A stretch of 6,158 bases of DNA from Deltaproteobacteria bacterium (GTDB lineage: Bacteria; Desulfobacterota; DSM-4660; Desulfatiglandales; HGW-15): NCBI GenBank assembly GCA_019308525.1, contig JAFDIC010000248.1, positions 1 through 6,158 on the forward strand. Direction: 5' to 3'. Below the pieces are notes generated by a model. The model saw only the letters and a program-made list of their open reading frames with translations. It was not told the DNA's origin and made no database searches. Of the stretch, positions 6,070 through 6,158 are shown one piece after another. The number at the start of each line of letters is the position of its first letter. The stretch's first letter is position 1. The position numbers and the translations under genes were made by a program.

Positions 6070-6101
6070 ATTGAGCCTTGAGAAAAGACCTCCAGGGACC
6101 A
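6070..6101 (-). repeat. Right 32-bp inverted repeat
   Basis: Perfect reverse complement of 5887-5918. Its outer ten bases, TCCAGGGACC (6091-6100), can also pair with the internal GGTCCCTGGA at 6051-6060 to give a shorter local hairpin with a 30-nt loop, so two foldings compete. Confidence 0.97.
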
Positions 6102-6158
6102 CAACAGCAAATACCATGAGCGCTATTTTCTTTTGGCATAAATGGGTGGAGCGGAAAA

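Larger units (their letters stand above)
5887..6101. mobile_element. MITE-like element with perfect 32-bp terminal inverted repeats
   Basis: Bases 5887-5918 (beginning TGGTCCCTGGAGGTC) and 6070-6101 (ending GACCTCCAGGGACCA) are exact reverse complements over 32 bp, separated by 151 bp. The total length of 215 bp and the lack of a credible reading frame fit a miniature inverted-repeat element mobilised in trans. A target duplication is not visible: the left flank ends GCGATCGA and the right flank begins CAACAGCA. Against the transposon reading, the same bases could act as a large cruciform or a structured RNA. I do not recognise the terminal sequence as a named IS family. Confidence 0.55.

Noticed and set aside
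5886..6139. Short frames of about 61-62 codons on both strands at the right edge
   Set aside because: They lie almost wholly within the inverted-repeat element; the two frames mirror each other through the repeat arms and have no RBS or domain.
1..6158. CRISPR array, tRNA, rRNA or full insertion sequence
   Set aside because: No regularly spaced repeats, cloverleaf, conserved rRNA segments or transposase-like protein were seen.

Overview
The window reads as chromosomal DNA from a bacterium with roughly balanced to moderately high GC. A tripartite tricarboxylate transporter (TTT) set next to a C_GCAxxG_C_C redox-type protein and an MFS carrier fits an anaerobic, organic-acid-using proteobacterial or Desulfobacterota-like organism. 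That placement is inference from gene content; no rRNA or other phylogenetic marker is present.

Left part (1-2608, plus strand): the C-terminal two thirds of tctA (cut by the window edge), then tctB with a 4-bp ATGA overlap, then tctC after a 69-75 nt gap that holds a sharp dyad and a strong Shine-Dalgarno. The set closes with a GC-rich hairpin terminator. TctC would bind a carboxylate in the periplasm and deliver it to the TctA/TctB membrane pair. The substrate cannot be read from the sequence.

Middle (2609-3781): about 335 nt with no convincing gene, only several small dyads, then a near-consensus sigma-70 promoter and a stand-alone secreted SIMPL (DUF541) domain protein.

Right part (3782-5775, minus strand): read in transcription order, a C_GCAxxG_C_C family protein with four conserved-looking cysteines, a possible 40-residue Cys/His-rich small ORF, and a 12-TM-type MFS transporter that converges on the SIMPL gene. 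The three could be co-transcribed.

Right edge (5776-6158): no gene. It holds a perfect 13-bp palindrome and a 215-bp element bounded by perfect 32-bp inverted repeats, with a third partial copy of the repeat and a nested hairpin inside. This MITE-like or structured-RNA-like element is the most unusual object in the window. No CRISPR array, tRNA, rRNA or transposase gene was seen.
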